Assembly (NCBI GenBank): GCA_023388055.1
Contig: JAEWGW010000020.1
Location: forward strand, 1 to 64,000
From: Bacillota bacterium
GTDB lineage: Bacteria; Bacillota; Bacilli; Paenibacillales; NBRC-103111
Direction of reading: 5' to 3'
DNA length: 64,000 nucleotides
Part shown: piece after piece, positions 1 through 7,998 of the stretch
Position numbering within the stretch: position 1 is the stretch's first letter
Layout: every line of letters begins with the position of its first letter
Made by a program: the position numbers and the translations under genes
Notes under the pieces: model-generated
The model's input: only the letters and a program-made list of their open reading frames with translations
Database searches by the model: none
Told to the model about the DNA's origin: nothing

Positions 1-2
1 GA

Positions 3-152
3 GCGTGCAGGAAAATGCTCCCTTACGAAGAACGCGACGGCGTGACTTCTGTTCCCGCCTGCCCACCTGTCAAAACGAAGGTAACGGCGCCCCCCGGCGT
101 TCCCCTGGCAGTGGATCCTCATCTGTTCAAGAAGTTGAAATCCTGCGAATGA
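3..152 (+). CDS. possible C-terminal end of an unidentified gene (partial at left edge)
   Basis: An open frame enters from the left edge and stops at TGA 150-152. About 49 codons are visible, with mostly G or C in third position, as in real genes of this window. The peptide is proline-rich (PPVKTKV, APPGVPL) and ends LFKKLKSCE. I do not recognise it. It could be chance, since the other two frames are also open for part of this stretch. Confidence 0.25.
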   Translation, partial: ACRKMLPYEERDGVTSVPACPPVKTKVTAPPGVPLAVDPHLFKKLKSCE

Positions 153-182
153 GTGAGCATTCGAGAGCTATCCCCTAATTAC

Positions 183-372
183 GAGGGACGGATCTCAGCG
201 GCTCTTAACCCATAAAAAGAGACTTGCTGCGATTCTAACGGAACTCAGAAGTTCTTAAAGGCTACATAGGCACAGAAATGGCGCCGAATCCTCTTCTAAC
301 AGTCGCTCAGTTCCGTTAGGTTGGAAATTGGCCCATTTTCCCTCTCTAAGGGGAGCTGATTTCCGTTAGCGT
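183..372. repeat. cluster of short TAACGGA-core intergenic repeats
   Basis: Four units of about 27-29 bases occur here: two read forward (about 183-211 and 234-262, CTAACGGAACTCAGAAG type) and two read as the reverse complement (about 294-320 and 342-372, ending TTCCGTTAG). Related units recur at 1335-1530, 18003-18190, 33368-33620 and 51753-51782. No open frame is associated with them. Confidence 0.65.
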
Positions 373-403
373 CTATACGCGGAAAATGATGAGGTGGAGA
401 ATC

Positions 404-1225
404 GTGATTGACAGGAAAACCATGGTACAATTTACGGCGCTGACATTTGCCATCGCTATTCTTGTGTCAGGGGCGTTGATAGCGCTTGGGCCATTCGGCT
501 ACAAGGTTCACAATTGGGTTTACACCATACAGGATTTCGCAATGAATGTTCCCTTTTCCATCTACATTTTGTCTCCTGCGATTGCTTCATTTATCATTCT
601 CAAGAGAAATAACAAAGTCGCCAATTTGATGGACTGGCTGAAAACGGTTTTTTATGCCAAAAACAAACTTTTTCCCTACTTGTTCGTTATAGCAGGCCTT
701 TCGCTATATTTTGGAATTCATCTTGCCATTTCCGGTCGAATGGAATTGGCGCTTCCGTTTTATGCGTTTTTCCTGTCCCTGCCCGGTAATCTGATTATCG
801 GGGGTTTGGAGGAAACGGGGTGGTCGTACATATTGCTGCCCGGGCTTAACAAAAAATATGGCTTCGTGGTATCCTGTCTCATCGCCGGAGTGATTTGGAG
901 CTTATGGCACATCCCGCTTTTCTTCATTCCGGGGACGAATCACGGAGAGGGACTGATTAACTTTTGGATGTTCGTTGTGCAGCTCATGGCGTTCCGGTTT
1001 TTCTACGGGGCTATCTACCGGATCTCAGGCAAAGGTCGCGTGTTTATGTGTGTTTTATTCCACACCATGTTCAATGCAGCCTCCCCGTTGTTCGGTACCA
1101 TGACCATGACATGGGCGGGAACCATCGCCGCAAATGCCGCGTTAGTTCTTGTATCCATTTGTACCGTTGCGATTTACGATAGAATAACAGGCGGCAAAGG
1201 ATCACCCACGCGGCTTAACGGATAG
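404..1225 (+). CDS. CPBP family intramembrane metalloprotease (CAAX protease/bacteriocin-processing family)
   Basis: A hydrophobic protein with about six to seven membrane segments. It carries the family motifs in order: a Glu-Glu pair in GGLEETGWSYI (about residue 135), a Trp-His in SLWHIPLFF (about 168), and a His and Asn in FHTMFNAA (about 225-229). In the family these bind the catalytic zinc. Substrates are unknown; relatives act in bacteriocin immunity or signal processing. ATG codons exist at 386 and 389, but only GTG 404 has a good ribosome site (GAGGTGGAG), giving 273 residues. It is monocistronic, flanked on both sides by repeat-rich spacer. Confidence 0.85.
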   Translation: MIDRKTMVQFTALTFAIAILVSGALIALGPFGYKVHNWVYTIQDFAMNVPFSIYILSPAIASFIILKRNNKVANLMDWLKTVFYAKNKLFPYLFVIAGLSLYFGIHLAISGRMELALPFYAFFLSLPGNLIIGGLEETGWSYILLPGLNKKYGFVVSCLIAGVIWSLWHIPLFFIPGTNHGEGLINFWMFVVQLMAFRFFYGAIYRISGKGRVFMCVLFHTMFNAASPLFGTMTMTWAGTIAANAALVLVSICTVAIYDRITGGKGSPTRLNG

Positions 1226-1240
1226 CGCCGGAAATAAGGA

Positions 1241-1285
1241 ACATTAGCTACATCAGCTACATCAGCTACATCAGCTACAATAGCT
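1241..1285. repeat. 9-bp tandem repeat, five copies
   Basis: The unit ACATCAGCT occurs three times exactly, flanked by one ACATTAGCT and one ACAATAGCT. It begins just after the CPBP gene stops. No coding role is seen. Confidence 0.85.
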
Positions 1286-1334
1286 TCCTCGTCATTTGCT
1301 GCCAATGTCCCGTTTCATTGATGCTTTCGGTAGC

Positions 1335-1660
1335 TAACGGACTATAGAGGCGTTATTTCGAGGAAAACACGGATTTTTTTAATCTAACGGACTCAAGTTC
1401 CGCTATATGGCTGAAAATCACGGTTTCTGGGAAGATTTCAGCTAAATAACGGCCCCTCAGTCCGCGAAAATCTCCCAAACGCGAAAATACGGAAAATAGC
1501 GGCTGCTGAGTCCGTAACGTGGGTACATAACGGGAGGACATAACGGGGAGTCCGTAACGTGGGTACATAACGGGAGAGCGCAATGTGTGTCCGTAACGAG
1601 GGAACGTAACGCGAGACCGGAACGTGGCTCGTAACATGACTCCGCAACATGGACCCGAAA
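1335..1660. repeat. repeat-rich spacer with 29-bp direct repeats at a 40-bp period
   Basis: An identical 29-base unit beginning GAGTCCGTAACGTGGG and ending AACGGGAG lies at 1508-1536 and 1548-1576. A degenerate third copy is at about 1587-1615, so the period is about 40 bases. Before it are TAACGGA palindromic units (about 1335-1410 and 1440-1510). Short minus-strand open frames across here are low-complexity by-products of the repeats. Confidence 0.75.
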
Positions 1661-1705
1661 CGTGAAAGTGGGAGAAGAATTCCGGCCCCAATTGGATGAT
1701 GTCAG

Positions 1706-1762
1706 AGAAAAACCACAAAAGGAACCCCAGCCTCCGCGGTAAGCGGTAGTGCCGGGGTTCTT
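1706..1762 (-). terminator. rho-independent terminator of the YheC/D-like gene
   Basis: Read on the minus strand, GAACCCCGGC pairs with GCTGGGGTTC and is followed by CCTTTTGTGGTTTTT. It lies about 150 bases downstream of the minus-strand gene ending at 1916, so the tandem repeats at 1761-1895 would lie inside the transcript. Confidence 0.6.
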
Positions 1763-1895
1763 TCAGCTATCCATTTCCGCTTCTTCCAGCTGTCCGCTTT
1801 CGTTCCTTTACACTGTCCAGTTCCGTCCTTTAGCTGTTCGTTTCCGTTCCTTAAGCTGTCCAGGTTCTGTCTCTTTAAGCTGTTCATTTCCTTTC
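1761..1895. repeat. degenerate tandem repeat of about 25-29 bp
   Basis: At least five imperfect copies of a unit like AGCTGTCCATTTCCGTTCCTT run head to tail between the terminator and the stop of the YheC/D-like gene. They lie in its 3' untranslated region. Confidence 0.6.
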
Positions 1896-1915
1896 CATTA
1901 CCCCGAACCGTTTCG

Positions 1916-2572
1916 TTAATGCGGGCGTGTGTTGACCTCGAGAATCCAGACGGTGCCGCCTTTGTCGATGCCGAAGTCGAAGCCTAAGGCCCCGATACCG
2001 GCATACTTCTCCTCCAGAAGGGCGGTGCCGCTGCGGGCTACGCCCACCATCGTGGCAAATTTGTCCCGTGCCAAGGAGGGGAAGGTCATCCGCAGCGCCC
2101 GGTTGCCCCCTAACATGGTGCCGCCCCGGCATAAATTGGTGACGAACAGCCCGGGTCGGGCAAGACGCGCCACCACTGCCCGGATGCGCCAGCTTCCGTT
2201 TTCCTTCACCAGCTTCACCCGGTAATCCAGGGGTTTGCCTTGAATGGTGGATAGCCGGATACCCTGCTGCAGCATGTATGCCCGTTTGCCCCGGATGCCG
2301 GCCAGAATCCGCTCCAGCCCGTCCAGATTCGCCGTTTGCCGGACTGTTGCCCCGTATTGCAGCCGGTATCCGCCGCTGGAGCCCCGGGAAATCCGCACTA
2401 CCCCGCTGCCGCCCGTACCCACCACTGGTTTGGCGACAATAAAGGAATATTGCCCCAGCATAGCCGCCAGCTGCTCATGGGAGTAACGGCGGGTGTCGGG
2501 AATATGCTTGGCTACCCCGCTATGGGCCTTGAGTATGGCGAACTTCGCCCATTTATCCGCAATTTGCTTCAT
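1916..2572 (-). CDS. YheC/YheD-family ATP-grasp protein (spore-associated family)
   Basis: A 218-residue protein of the YheC/YheD type, found in Bacillus and Paenibacillus spores. It starts MKQIADKWAKFAILK. Visible family features are VAKPVVGTGGSGVVRI (about residues 45-62, nucleotide-binding glycine loop), DYRVKLVKENGSWRIRAVVAR (about 118-138) and a C-terminal GALGFDFGIDKGGTVWILEVNTRPH, with the Asp, Glu and Asn that bind magnesium-ATP in ATP-grasp enzymes. It is shorter than full YheC/D proteins and contains little beyond the ATP-grasp core. Substrate is unknown. A GGAGG site precedes ATG 2572. It is monocistronic. Confidence 0.8.
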   Translation of the reverse strand: MKQIADKWAKFAILKAHSGVAKHIPDTRRYSHEQLAAMLGQYSFIVAKPVVGTGGSGVVRISRGSSGGYRLQYGATVRQTANLDGLERILAGIRGKRAYMLQQGIRLSTIQGKPLDYRVKLVKENGSWRIRAVVARLARPGLFVTNLCRGGTMLGGNRALRMTFPSLARDKFATMVGVARSGTALLEEKYAGIGALGFDFGIDKGGTVWILEVNTRPH

Positions 2573-2768
2573 TGTTTACCTCCTGTCTGGAAATGACCAT
2601 GCCATTTCCGGTTCTCATTCCCACTATATTCTCCACGTCCGCCAATTTCCCGGACCAGCTGCCTAATTATGGTTGACGAGAAGCTAAATTTGTGCATGTC
2701 CGATAACCTCCCATGTAATACAAAAATGTTCCAATAAATTTAACCAAATTTCGAATTTTTCATAAACA

Positions 2769-2785
2769 TGTTAATAAACATAACA
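2769..2785. promoter_or_regulatory. GlnR/TnrA-type operator
   Basis: TGTTAATAAACATAACA matches the TGTNA-N7-TNACA core of the nitrogen regulators TnrA and GlnR, with two mismatches in the AT-rich centre. Its centre is about 51 bases before the inferred transcription start of the glutamine transporter operon. That is the distance typical of activation by TnrA in Bacillus. Confidence 0.6.
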
Positions 2786-2793
2786 TCAAGTGG

Positions 2794-2822
2794 TTGATCT
2801 TTTAAGGGAATGCGTGTAATAT
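2794..2822 (+). promoter_or_regulatory. sigma-A promoter of the glutamine transporter operon
   Basis: TTGATC (2794-2799), a 17-base spacer and TAATAT (2817-2822) lie 66 bases before the first gene, directly downstream of the GlnR/TnrA-like box. Confidence 0.65.
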
Positions 2823-2887
2823 AACGGTAATCTTCACATGTCTAATAAATATTACGGAATAAAACAGAAAAAGAGGGGAGGTTCGGC

Positions 2888-3616
2888 ATGATTGAGTTCA
2901 AGAATGTGAACAAATATTTCGGCAAGTTTCATGTATTGAAGAATGTGAATCTCACGATCCAAAAGGGTGAGGTGGTGGTAATTATCGGTCCTTCGGGCTC
3001 CGGGAAAAGCACGGCGCTCCGGTGCATCAACCGTCTCGAGGCCATAACCGACGGCGAGCTGGTGGTTAACGGTGTTCCCCTTCAAGATAAAAAAGTGGAT
3101 ATCAATGCTTTCCGCCGGAACATCGGCATGGTTTTCCAGCATTTTAACCTGTATCCCCATAAGAAGGTCATCGACAACATTGTGCTGGCTCCCACCAAGG
3201 TGCTGGGCATATCCAAGGAAGAGGCGCAGAAAACAGCCATGGTGTACCTGGAGAAGGTCGGCATTGCCGAAAAAGCCCAAAGCTACCCTTCGGAGCTGTC
3301 CGGCGGCCAGCAGCAGCGTGTGGCTATAGCCCGGGGGCTGGCCATGAATCCGGAGCTGATGCTGTTCGATGAACCCACCTCCGCACTGGACCCGGAAATG
3401 ATCGGCGAGGTGCTGGACGTTATGCGTTCCCTGGCCCATAACGGTATGACCATGGTCATTGTCACCCACGAAATGGGCTTTGCCCGTGAGGTAGCGGACA
3501 GGGTGGTCTTTATGGATCAGGGGCAAATTGTGGAGGAGGCACCGGCTGCCGAGTTCTTCGACAATCCCAAGGAGGAGCGGGCGCAGCTGTTCCTGGGCAG
3601 ACTGCTTCATCATTAA
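2888..3616 (+). CDS. glnQ: polar amino acid (glutamine-type) ABC transporter ATP-binding protein
   Basis: A 242-residue ABC ATPase of the GlnQ/HisP family that powers import. Walker A GPSGSGKST is near residue 34, the signature LSGGQQQR near 136, Walker B LMLFDEPTSALDP near 158, and the switch His is in IVTHEMGF. Length is usual for the family. The ribosome site is GAGGGGAGG before ATG 2888. It is the first gene of a four-gene operon (ATPase, binding protein, two permeases), the same set as Bacillus glnQHMP. Glutamine specificity is inferred from this layout and the GlnR/TnrA-like box; glutamate or another polar amino acid is possible. Confidence 0.92.
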   Translation: MIEFKNVNKYFGKFHVLKNVNLTIQKGEVVVIIGPSGSGKSTALRCINRLEAITDGELVVNGVPLQDKKVDINAFRRNIGMVFQHFNLYPHKKVIDNIVLAPTKVLGISKEEAQKTAMVYLEKVGIAEKAQSYPSELSGGQQQRVAIARGLAMNPELMLFDEPTSALDPEMIGEVLDVMRSLAHNGMTMVIVTHEMGFAREVADRVVFMDQGQIVEEAPAAEFFDNPKEERAQLFLGRLLHH

Positions 3617-3660
3617 CGGCTTTTCGGTTATTCAATATACATAAAAGGGAGACGATTGGG

Positions 3661-4542
3661 ATGAACAAGTGGAGAGGGTTTCATATTGGATTAGCACTGA
3701 TGCTGGTTATGATGCTGGTGCTCACAGCCTGTGGCGAAAAAACGGAAGAAACCGCTGCATCCGTGGCGCCCAGCGCCGGGACGGCAAGCACGGCCGCTGC
3801 CGCATCGCCGGAGGCGAAGATTGACAGCAAAACCATTGACGCCATCAAAAAACGCGGCAAGCTGGTTGCCGGCGTGAAGTTCGATACCAACCTGTTCGGC
3901 TTGAAAAACCCTTCCTCCGGCAAGGTGGAGGGCTTCGATATTGATATTGCCAAGGCGATCGCCAAGAAGATCCTTGGTGACGAAAACAAGCTGGAGCTGA
4001 AGGAGGTTACCTCCAAAACCCGGATTCCCATGCTGCAAAATGGTGAGATCGATCTGATTATCGCCACCATGACCATTACCGAGGAGCGGAAGCAGCAGGT
4101 GGAATTCAGTGAGATTTACTTCATGGCCGGCCAATCCATCCTGGTGAAGAAGGGCAGCCCCCTGAAGAGTGTGGCTGACCTGAAGAAGGGCGACAAGGTC
4201 CTTGCGGTGAAGGGCTCCACCTCGGCCACCAACATCCGCCAGAAGGTGCCGGATGCCACCATTCTGGAATTTGAGAACTATCAGGACGCGTTCACTGCTC
4301 TGAAGGCAGGCCAAGGCGTAGCATTGACTACGGACAATGCCATTCTGTTCGGTATGATGAAGCAGGATGCCAATTATGAGGTTGTAGGCGGCACCTTCAC
4401 CGATGAGCCTTACGGAATTGCAATGCCCAAGGGAGACACCGGCTTTGCAGGCGTCGTTAACCAGCTTCTGGGCGACATGAAGAAAAGCGGCGATTACGAC
4501 AAACTGTACGAATCCTGGATGGGAGTCAAGCCGGCCAAATAA
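3661..4542 (+). CDS. glnH: glutamine-type ABC transporter substrate-binding lipoprotein
   Basis: A 293-residue lipoprotein with signal peptide and lipobox LTAC (Cys24), then an Ala/Ser-rich linker to about residue 50. The mature part is an SBP_bac_3 bilobed domain: KRGKLVAGVKFDTNLFG, then VEGFDIDIAKAIAKKIL, then DLIIATMTITEERKQQVEFSE, which is the classic ligand-contact region of the glutamine/glutamate/aspartate binding family. It would capture the amino acid outside the membrane and deliver it to the two permeases downstream. It lies 44 bases after the ATPase gene. The exact ligand cannot be read from sequence. Confidence 0.9.
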   Translation: MNKWRGFHIGLALMLVMMLVLTACGEKTEETAASVAPSAGTASTAAAASPEAKIDSKTIDAIKKRGKLVAGVKFDTNLFGLKNPSSGKVEGFDIDIAKAIAKKILGDENKLELKEVTSKTRIPMLQNGEIDLIIATMTITEERKQQVEFSEIYFMAGQSILVKKGSPLKSVADLKKGDKVLAVKGSTSATNIRQKVPDATILEFENYQDAFTALKAGQGVALTTDNAILFGMMKQDANYEVVGGTFTDEPYGIAMPKGDTGFAGVVNQLLGDMKKSGDYDKLYESWMGVKPAK

Positions 4543-4616
4543 GCCGGAACGTCAAAAGGGATAGGTGGCTTGCCGCTTATCCCTTTTGCCACATATGGGG
4601 TTAGGAGAGAAGCGCT

Positions 4617-5276
4617 ATGGCAAAGTTCGATATTGATGTGTTGTTCAAACACTGGGACCGTTTCTTCGAGGGTTTCGTCAATACCATCCAGATCAGCCTG
4701 ATCGCGTTGGTGGCCAGCTTTTTGCTGGGAGCGGTTATTGCCGTGATGCGAATCGCCCCGGTGAAGGCATTGAATTGGCTGGGAACAGGCTTTGTGGAAT
4801 TTATCCGCAATATTCCGCTTCTGCTGGTGGTGTATATTTTTTATTACGGGCCTGCCTCCCTGGGTGTGCCTCTGGACGGATTTGTGTCGGGAACCCTGGG
4901 ATTAACGGTATATACGGCGGCTTTTATTGCCGAGTGCATCCGGGCTGGCATCCAGTCTATCCCCAAGGGCCAAAGCGAGGCTGCACGGGCTACAGGATTG
5001 ACCTATAACCAGACGATGTTTCATGTGATTTTGCCCCAGGCCATAAAAATCGCAACTCCTTCCATGGGCAACCAGTTTCTGAATCTGGTGAAGAATTCGT
5101 CCATCCTGGCGGTTGTCAGTGGAATGGATCTGATGTATTATGCGGACTTGATCAATTCGGATACTTTCCTGCCGTTGACGGTTTATTCCCTGGTGGCCTT
5201 GTTCTATCTGGTGCTGACCGTTCCCTTAAGCTTCGGCATTCATTATCTGGAGCGGCGTTTCGCCAGAAGCTCGTAG
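4617..5276 (+). CDS. glnM: polar amino acid ABC transporter permease (GlnM-type)
   Basis: A 219-residue HisM/GlnP-family permease. About five membrane segments are visible. The cytoplasmic EAA loop (QSEAARATGLTYNQTMFHVILPQAIKIATPS, about residues 118-148) contacts the ATPase. FVEFIRNIPLLLVVYIFYYG is typical of the family. The ribosome site TAGGAGAG precedes ATG 4617. It pairs with the next gene to form the heterodimeric membrane channel. Confidence 0.9.
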   Translation: MAKFDIDVLFKHWDRFFEGFVNTIQISLIALVASFLLGAVIAVMRIAPVKALNWLGTGFVEFIRNIPLLLVVYIFYYGPASLGVPLDGFVSGTLGLTVYTAAFIAECIRAGIQSIPKGQSEAARATGLTYNQTMFHVILPQAIKIATPSMGNQFLNLVKNSSILAVVSGMDLMYYADLINSDTFLPLTVYSLVALFYLVLTVPLSFGIHYLERRFARSS

Positions 5277-5291
5277 AGAGGAGGACGCATC

Positions 5292-5942
5292 ATGGATTTT
5301 ATAGGAGCTTATTCGGGGGATAACCTGTCTTTTATTATGGAAGGCTTTTGGACCACGGTCTGGATCTCGGTGGTAGCGATTATCCTTAGCTTTGTACTGG
5401 GGCTGGTGCTTGGAGTGCTGCGGTATACCCGTATTCCCGGCGTGTATCATGTGGTTGCGGTTGTGGTGGATACCATCCGGAACCTGCCCTTATTGCTGCT
5501 TATCTTTTTCGCGTATATGGTACTCCCGCAGTTGGGGATAAGGCTGGGCATCTATTGGTCGGCAATCCTGGCATTGACGGTGTTCGAAGGGGCGATGATT
5601 TCGGAGATTGTCCGTGGCGGTCTGACCTCCATCAACAAGGGCCAGATTGAAGCGGCCCGCTCCTCAGGCCTGAGCTACATGCAAACCCTGCTGCATATTA
5701 CCCTGCCCCAGGCACTGCGCCGGATGTCCCCGCCTATGGTCAGCCAGTTTATTTCCCTGCTCAAGGATACCAGTCTGGCGGTGATTATCTCGCTGCCGGA
5801 GCTGATGCATAATGTGCAGATCGTCAACGGGCAAAAATTCGCCTATGCCATTCCGACTATGTTATTGGCCGCTGTTCTGTACTTTACCGTCAATTATGTG
5901 CTCTCCATCACCGCCCGCAGGCTGGAGGCCAAGCATATCTGA
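5292..5942 (+). CDS. glnP: polar amino acid ABC transporter permease (GlnP-type)
   Basis: A 216-residue second permease, homologous to the preceding one. VVDTIRNLPLLLLIFFAYMVLP and the EAA loop QIEAARSSGLSYMQTLLHITLPQALRRMSPP (about 117-147) are visible. It starts 15 bases after the previous stop, with GAGAGGAGG as ribosome site. It is the last gene of the operon and is followed by a strong terminator. Confidence 0.9.
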   Translation: MDFIGAYSGDNLSFIMEGFWTTVWISVVAIILSFVLGLVLGVLRYTRIPGVYHVVAVVVDTIRNLPLLLLIFFAYMVLPQLGIRLGIYWSAILALTVFEGAMISEIVRGGLTSINKGQIEAARSSGLSYMQTLLHITLPQALRRMSPPMVSQFISLLKDTSLAVIISLPELMHNVQIVNGQKFAYAIPTMLLAAVLYFTVNYVLSITARRLEAKHI

Positions 5943-5963
5943 CTCTTCCATTTTTCCTGCCAC

Positions 5964-5997
5964 AACAAAAAGCTTCGCACATGAAGCTTTTTTTGTT
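5964..5997 (+). terminator. rho-independent terminator of the glutamine transporter operon
   Basis: AACAAAAAGCTTC and GAAGCTTTTTTTGTT pair around the loop GCACAT, with a run of seven T on the 3' side. Confidence 0.9.
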
Positions 5998-6114
5998 TTC
6001 TTTTTGAACCGGAAGGGGATTGGCGCAAAAAGTCGAATAGAACATAGATAGTATACGCTGTTCTTTGCGGAGAACGGCAGGCAGTATCAGATAAGTGGGA
6101 GGATTGGCAGAAGC

Positions 6115-7026
6115 ATGAGCAGCATTATAGTCAATGATTTGGTGAAAAAATTCGGGCTGGAGGTACTGGCCGGACAATCCCAATTAAACCGGGCGATCCC
6201 GAAGCCGGAGGTTCACCGGCCGGGTTTGGAATTCGTGGGGTATTTTGACTTCTTTTCCCAGGATCATATCCAGCTTCTCGGACAAAAGGAAATCAACTAT
6301 TTACATACCTTATCGGAAGAGGAACGGAATGTCCGCATCGGCAATATCGTCAAGTACCATCCGCCTTGCTTCGTGGTCACCTGGAACCAGGAGGGGCTGA
6401 AATATCTGATCAAATATTGTGAGGAGGAGAACATTCCTCTTCTGCGTACACCTCTTCGCACCAAAAAATTCCAGGAGCTGGCCAATTCCTATCTGGGCAA
6501 GCTGATGGCGCCGCAAATGACAGTACACGGGGTCTGTGTGAACGTGTCCGGCATCGGTATTCTGCTGCGCGGCAAGTCTGGCGTCGGCAAAAGTGAAACC
6601 GCTCATACCCTGATCCGCAGGGGACACAGGCTGGTAGCCGATGATGTGGTGGTCCTCAAAAAAACCGGTCCGGAAACTCTTCTTGGCACCCATGACGGCA
6701 AAACCAAGGAATTCCTCGCCCTGCGCAGCATCGGTCTGATTAATGTGTCCCGCCTCTACGGGCGCAGCGCCTTCCAGGATGAGACCCGGGTGGTGCTGGA
6801 CATTGAGCTGACCAAGTGGCAGGACAATGCCCTGAACAATGATCTGGAGCTGGAAACCAAATTCACCGAGTATATGGATATTGCCATTCCCCATATCGAG
6901 ATTCAACTGCAGCCCGGCCGCGATGTTGCGGGTCTGGTTGAGGCTGCCGCCAACAATTGGTATCTGCGCCAGCAGGGGTACAGCGCCATGAACGATTTCC
7001 TGAAACGATTGGAGATGGACGAGTGA
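6115..7026 (+). CDS. HPr kinase/phosphorylase family protein, divergent paralog
   Basis: A 303-residue protein collinear with HprK over its whole length. The N-terminal HprK domain contains RPGLEFVGYFDFF. Walker A GKSGVGKS is at 153-160 and HRLVADD, with the two catalytic acids, at 171-177. PGRDVAGLVEAAANN matches the C-terminal RPGRN segment. The family signature LEIRGLG is changed to LALRSIG (201-207): the conserved Glu and Gly are lost. HprK normally phosphorylates HPr Ser46 for carbon catabolite control; whether this copy does is unclear. The next gene is a glycosidase overlapping by GTGA, not the usual lgt or ppaX. Most likely a specialised HprK-like kinase. Confidence 0.85.
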   Translation: MSSIIVNDLVKKFGLEVLAGQSQLNRAIPKPEVHRPGLEFVGYFDFFSQDHIQLLGQKEINYLHTLSEEERNVRIGNIVKYHPPCFVVTWNQEGLKYLIKYCEEENIPLLRTPLRTKKFQELANSYLGKLMAPQMTVHGVCVNVSGIGILLRGKSGVGKSETAHTLIRRGHRLVADDVVVLKKTGPETLLGTHDGKTKEFLALRSIGLINVSRLYGRSAFQDETRVVLDIELTKWQDNALNNDLELETKFTEYMDIAIPHIEIQLQPGRDVAGLVEAAANNWYLRQQGYSAMNDFLKRLEMDE

Positions 7027-7973
7027 ACCGGCAGCCAGTACAAAATACGATGAAAGCCCCCTTGTTCCGCGACCCTATCTATGACGGAGCGGCCGACCCG
7101 GTGATGGTGTGGAACCGGGAGCTGAAGGAATGGTGGATGGTGTATACCAACCGCCGGGCTACGGCGGAGGGTGCGGGAGTGGCCTGGGTGCACGGCACGG
7201 ATCTGGGGGTTGCTGTGTCCCGGGACGGCGGACAAAGCTGGCTGTACAGAGGTATCCTGGAGGGGCTGGATTTTGAGTGGGGCCGCAACACCTTCTGGGC
7301 GCCGGAGATCATTTATGCCAACGGGTTATATCACATGTATGTCAGCTATATCCAAGGTGTACCCATCCAATGGGCCGGTCATAAACGGGAAATTGTCCAT
7401 TATACCAGTGCCGATCTGCTGGTGTGGCAGTTCGAAGCCAAGCTGGCGTTAAGCTCGGACAGGGTCATTGACGCCTGTGTGACAGAGCTGCCCGGCGGCG
7501 GCTTCCGGATGTGGTATAAGGATGAGGCTAACGGCTCCCACACCTATGCCGCTGATTCGGAGGATTTGTATACCTGGCGGGTAACAGGACCTGTTGTGGA
7601 GACCCACGCGCATGAAGGGGCTAACGTGTTTTCCTTGGGGGGCTCCTACTGGATGATTGTGGATGAGTGGAAAGGACAGGGGGTTTACCGCTCGTCGGAT
7701 CTGGAGCATTGGGAGCGGAACGGGCAGATTCTGGCCGAATCCGGCAGCCGGGAGGATGACCAGGGATTCGGCTTCCATGCAGATGTTGTAACAGCGGGAG
7801 AGCGGGCCTGGATCTTTTATTTCACCCATCCCGGGCGTATTCCAGGAACGGACAACGGTTATGAAGGCCGGCGCAGCTCCATCCAAGCAGCTGAATTGAC
7901 TGTTGAAGACGGAAAGCTGGTCTGCCAACGGGACAATCCGCCGGGCTGCCTGGAGGTTCCGGAACACTCTTAA
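7023..7973 (+). CDS. GH43-like five-bladed beta-propeller glycosidase
   Basis: About 316 residues without a signal peptide, so probably cytoplasmic. Features of the GH43/GH32 propeller superfamily are visible: an early AADPVMVW with the candidate catalytic Asp, FWAPEIIYANGLYHMYVSY, RVIDACVTELPGGGFRMWYKD, and AHEGANVFSLGGSYWMIVDEW with the candidate acid Glu. GTG 7023 is chosen as the start because it overlaps the hprK-like stop (GTGA) and has GGAG just upstream; ATG 7050 is the alternative. Translational coupling to a kinase of carbon regulation suggests use of a plant-derived oligosaccharide. The substrate is not predictable. Confidence 0.75.
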   Translation: MNRQPVQNTMKAPLFRDPIYDGAADPVMVWNRELKEWWMVYTNRRATAEGAGVAWVHGTDLGVAVSRDGGQSWLYRGILEGLDFEWGRNTFWAPEIIYANGLYHMYVSYIQGVPIQWAGHKREIVHYTSADLLVWQFEAKLALSSDRVIDACVTELPGGGFRMWYKDEANGSHTYAADSEDLYTWRVTGPVVETHAHEGANVFSLGGSYWMIVDEWKGQGVYRSSDLEHWERNGQILAESGSREDDQGFGFHADVVTAGERAWIFYFTHPGRIPGTDNGYEGRRSSIQAAELTVEDGKLVCQRDNPPGCLEVPEHS

Positions 7974-7998
7974 AAAACGAGACGAGGAGCTTGAAATC

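Noticed and set aside
1508..1615. Possible CRISPR array
   Set aside because: Only three units with about 11-base spacers, the third degenerate, and no cas genes nearby.
1353..1718. Minus-strand open frames of 121 and 70 codons
   Set aside because: They are Arg/Ser/Tyr-rich products of the direct repeats, with no ribosome site.
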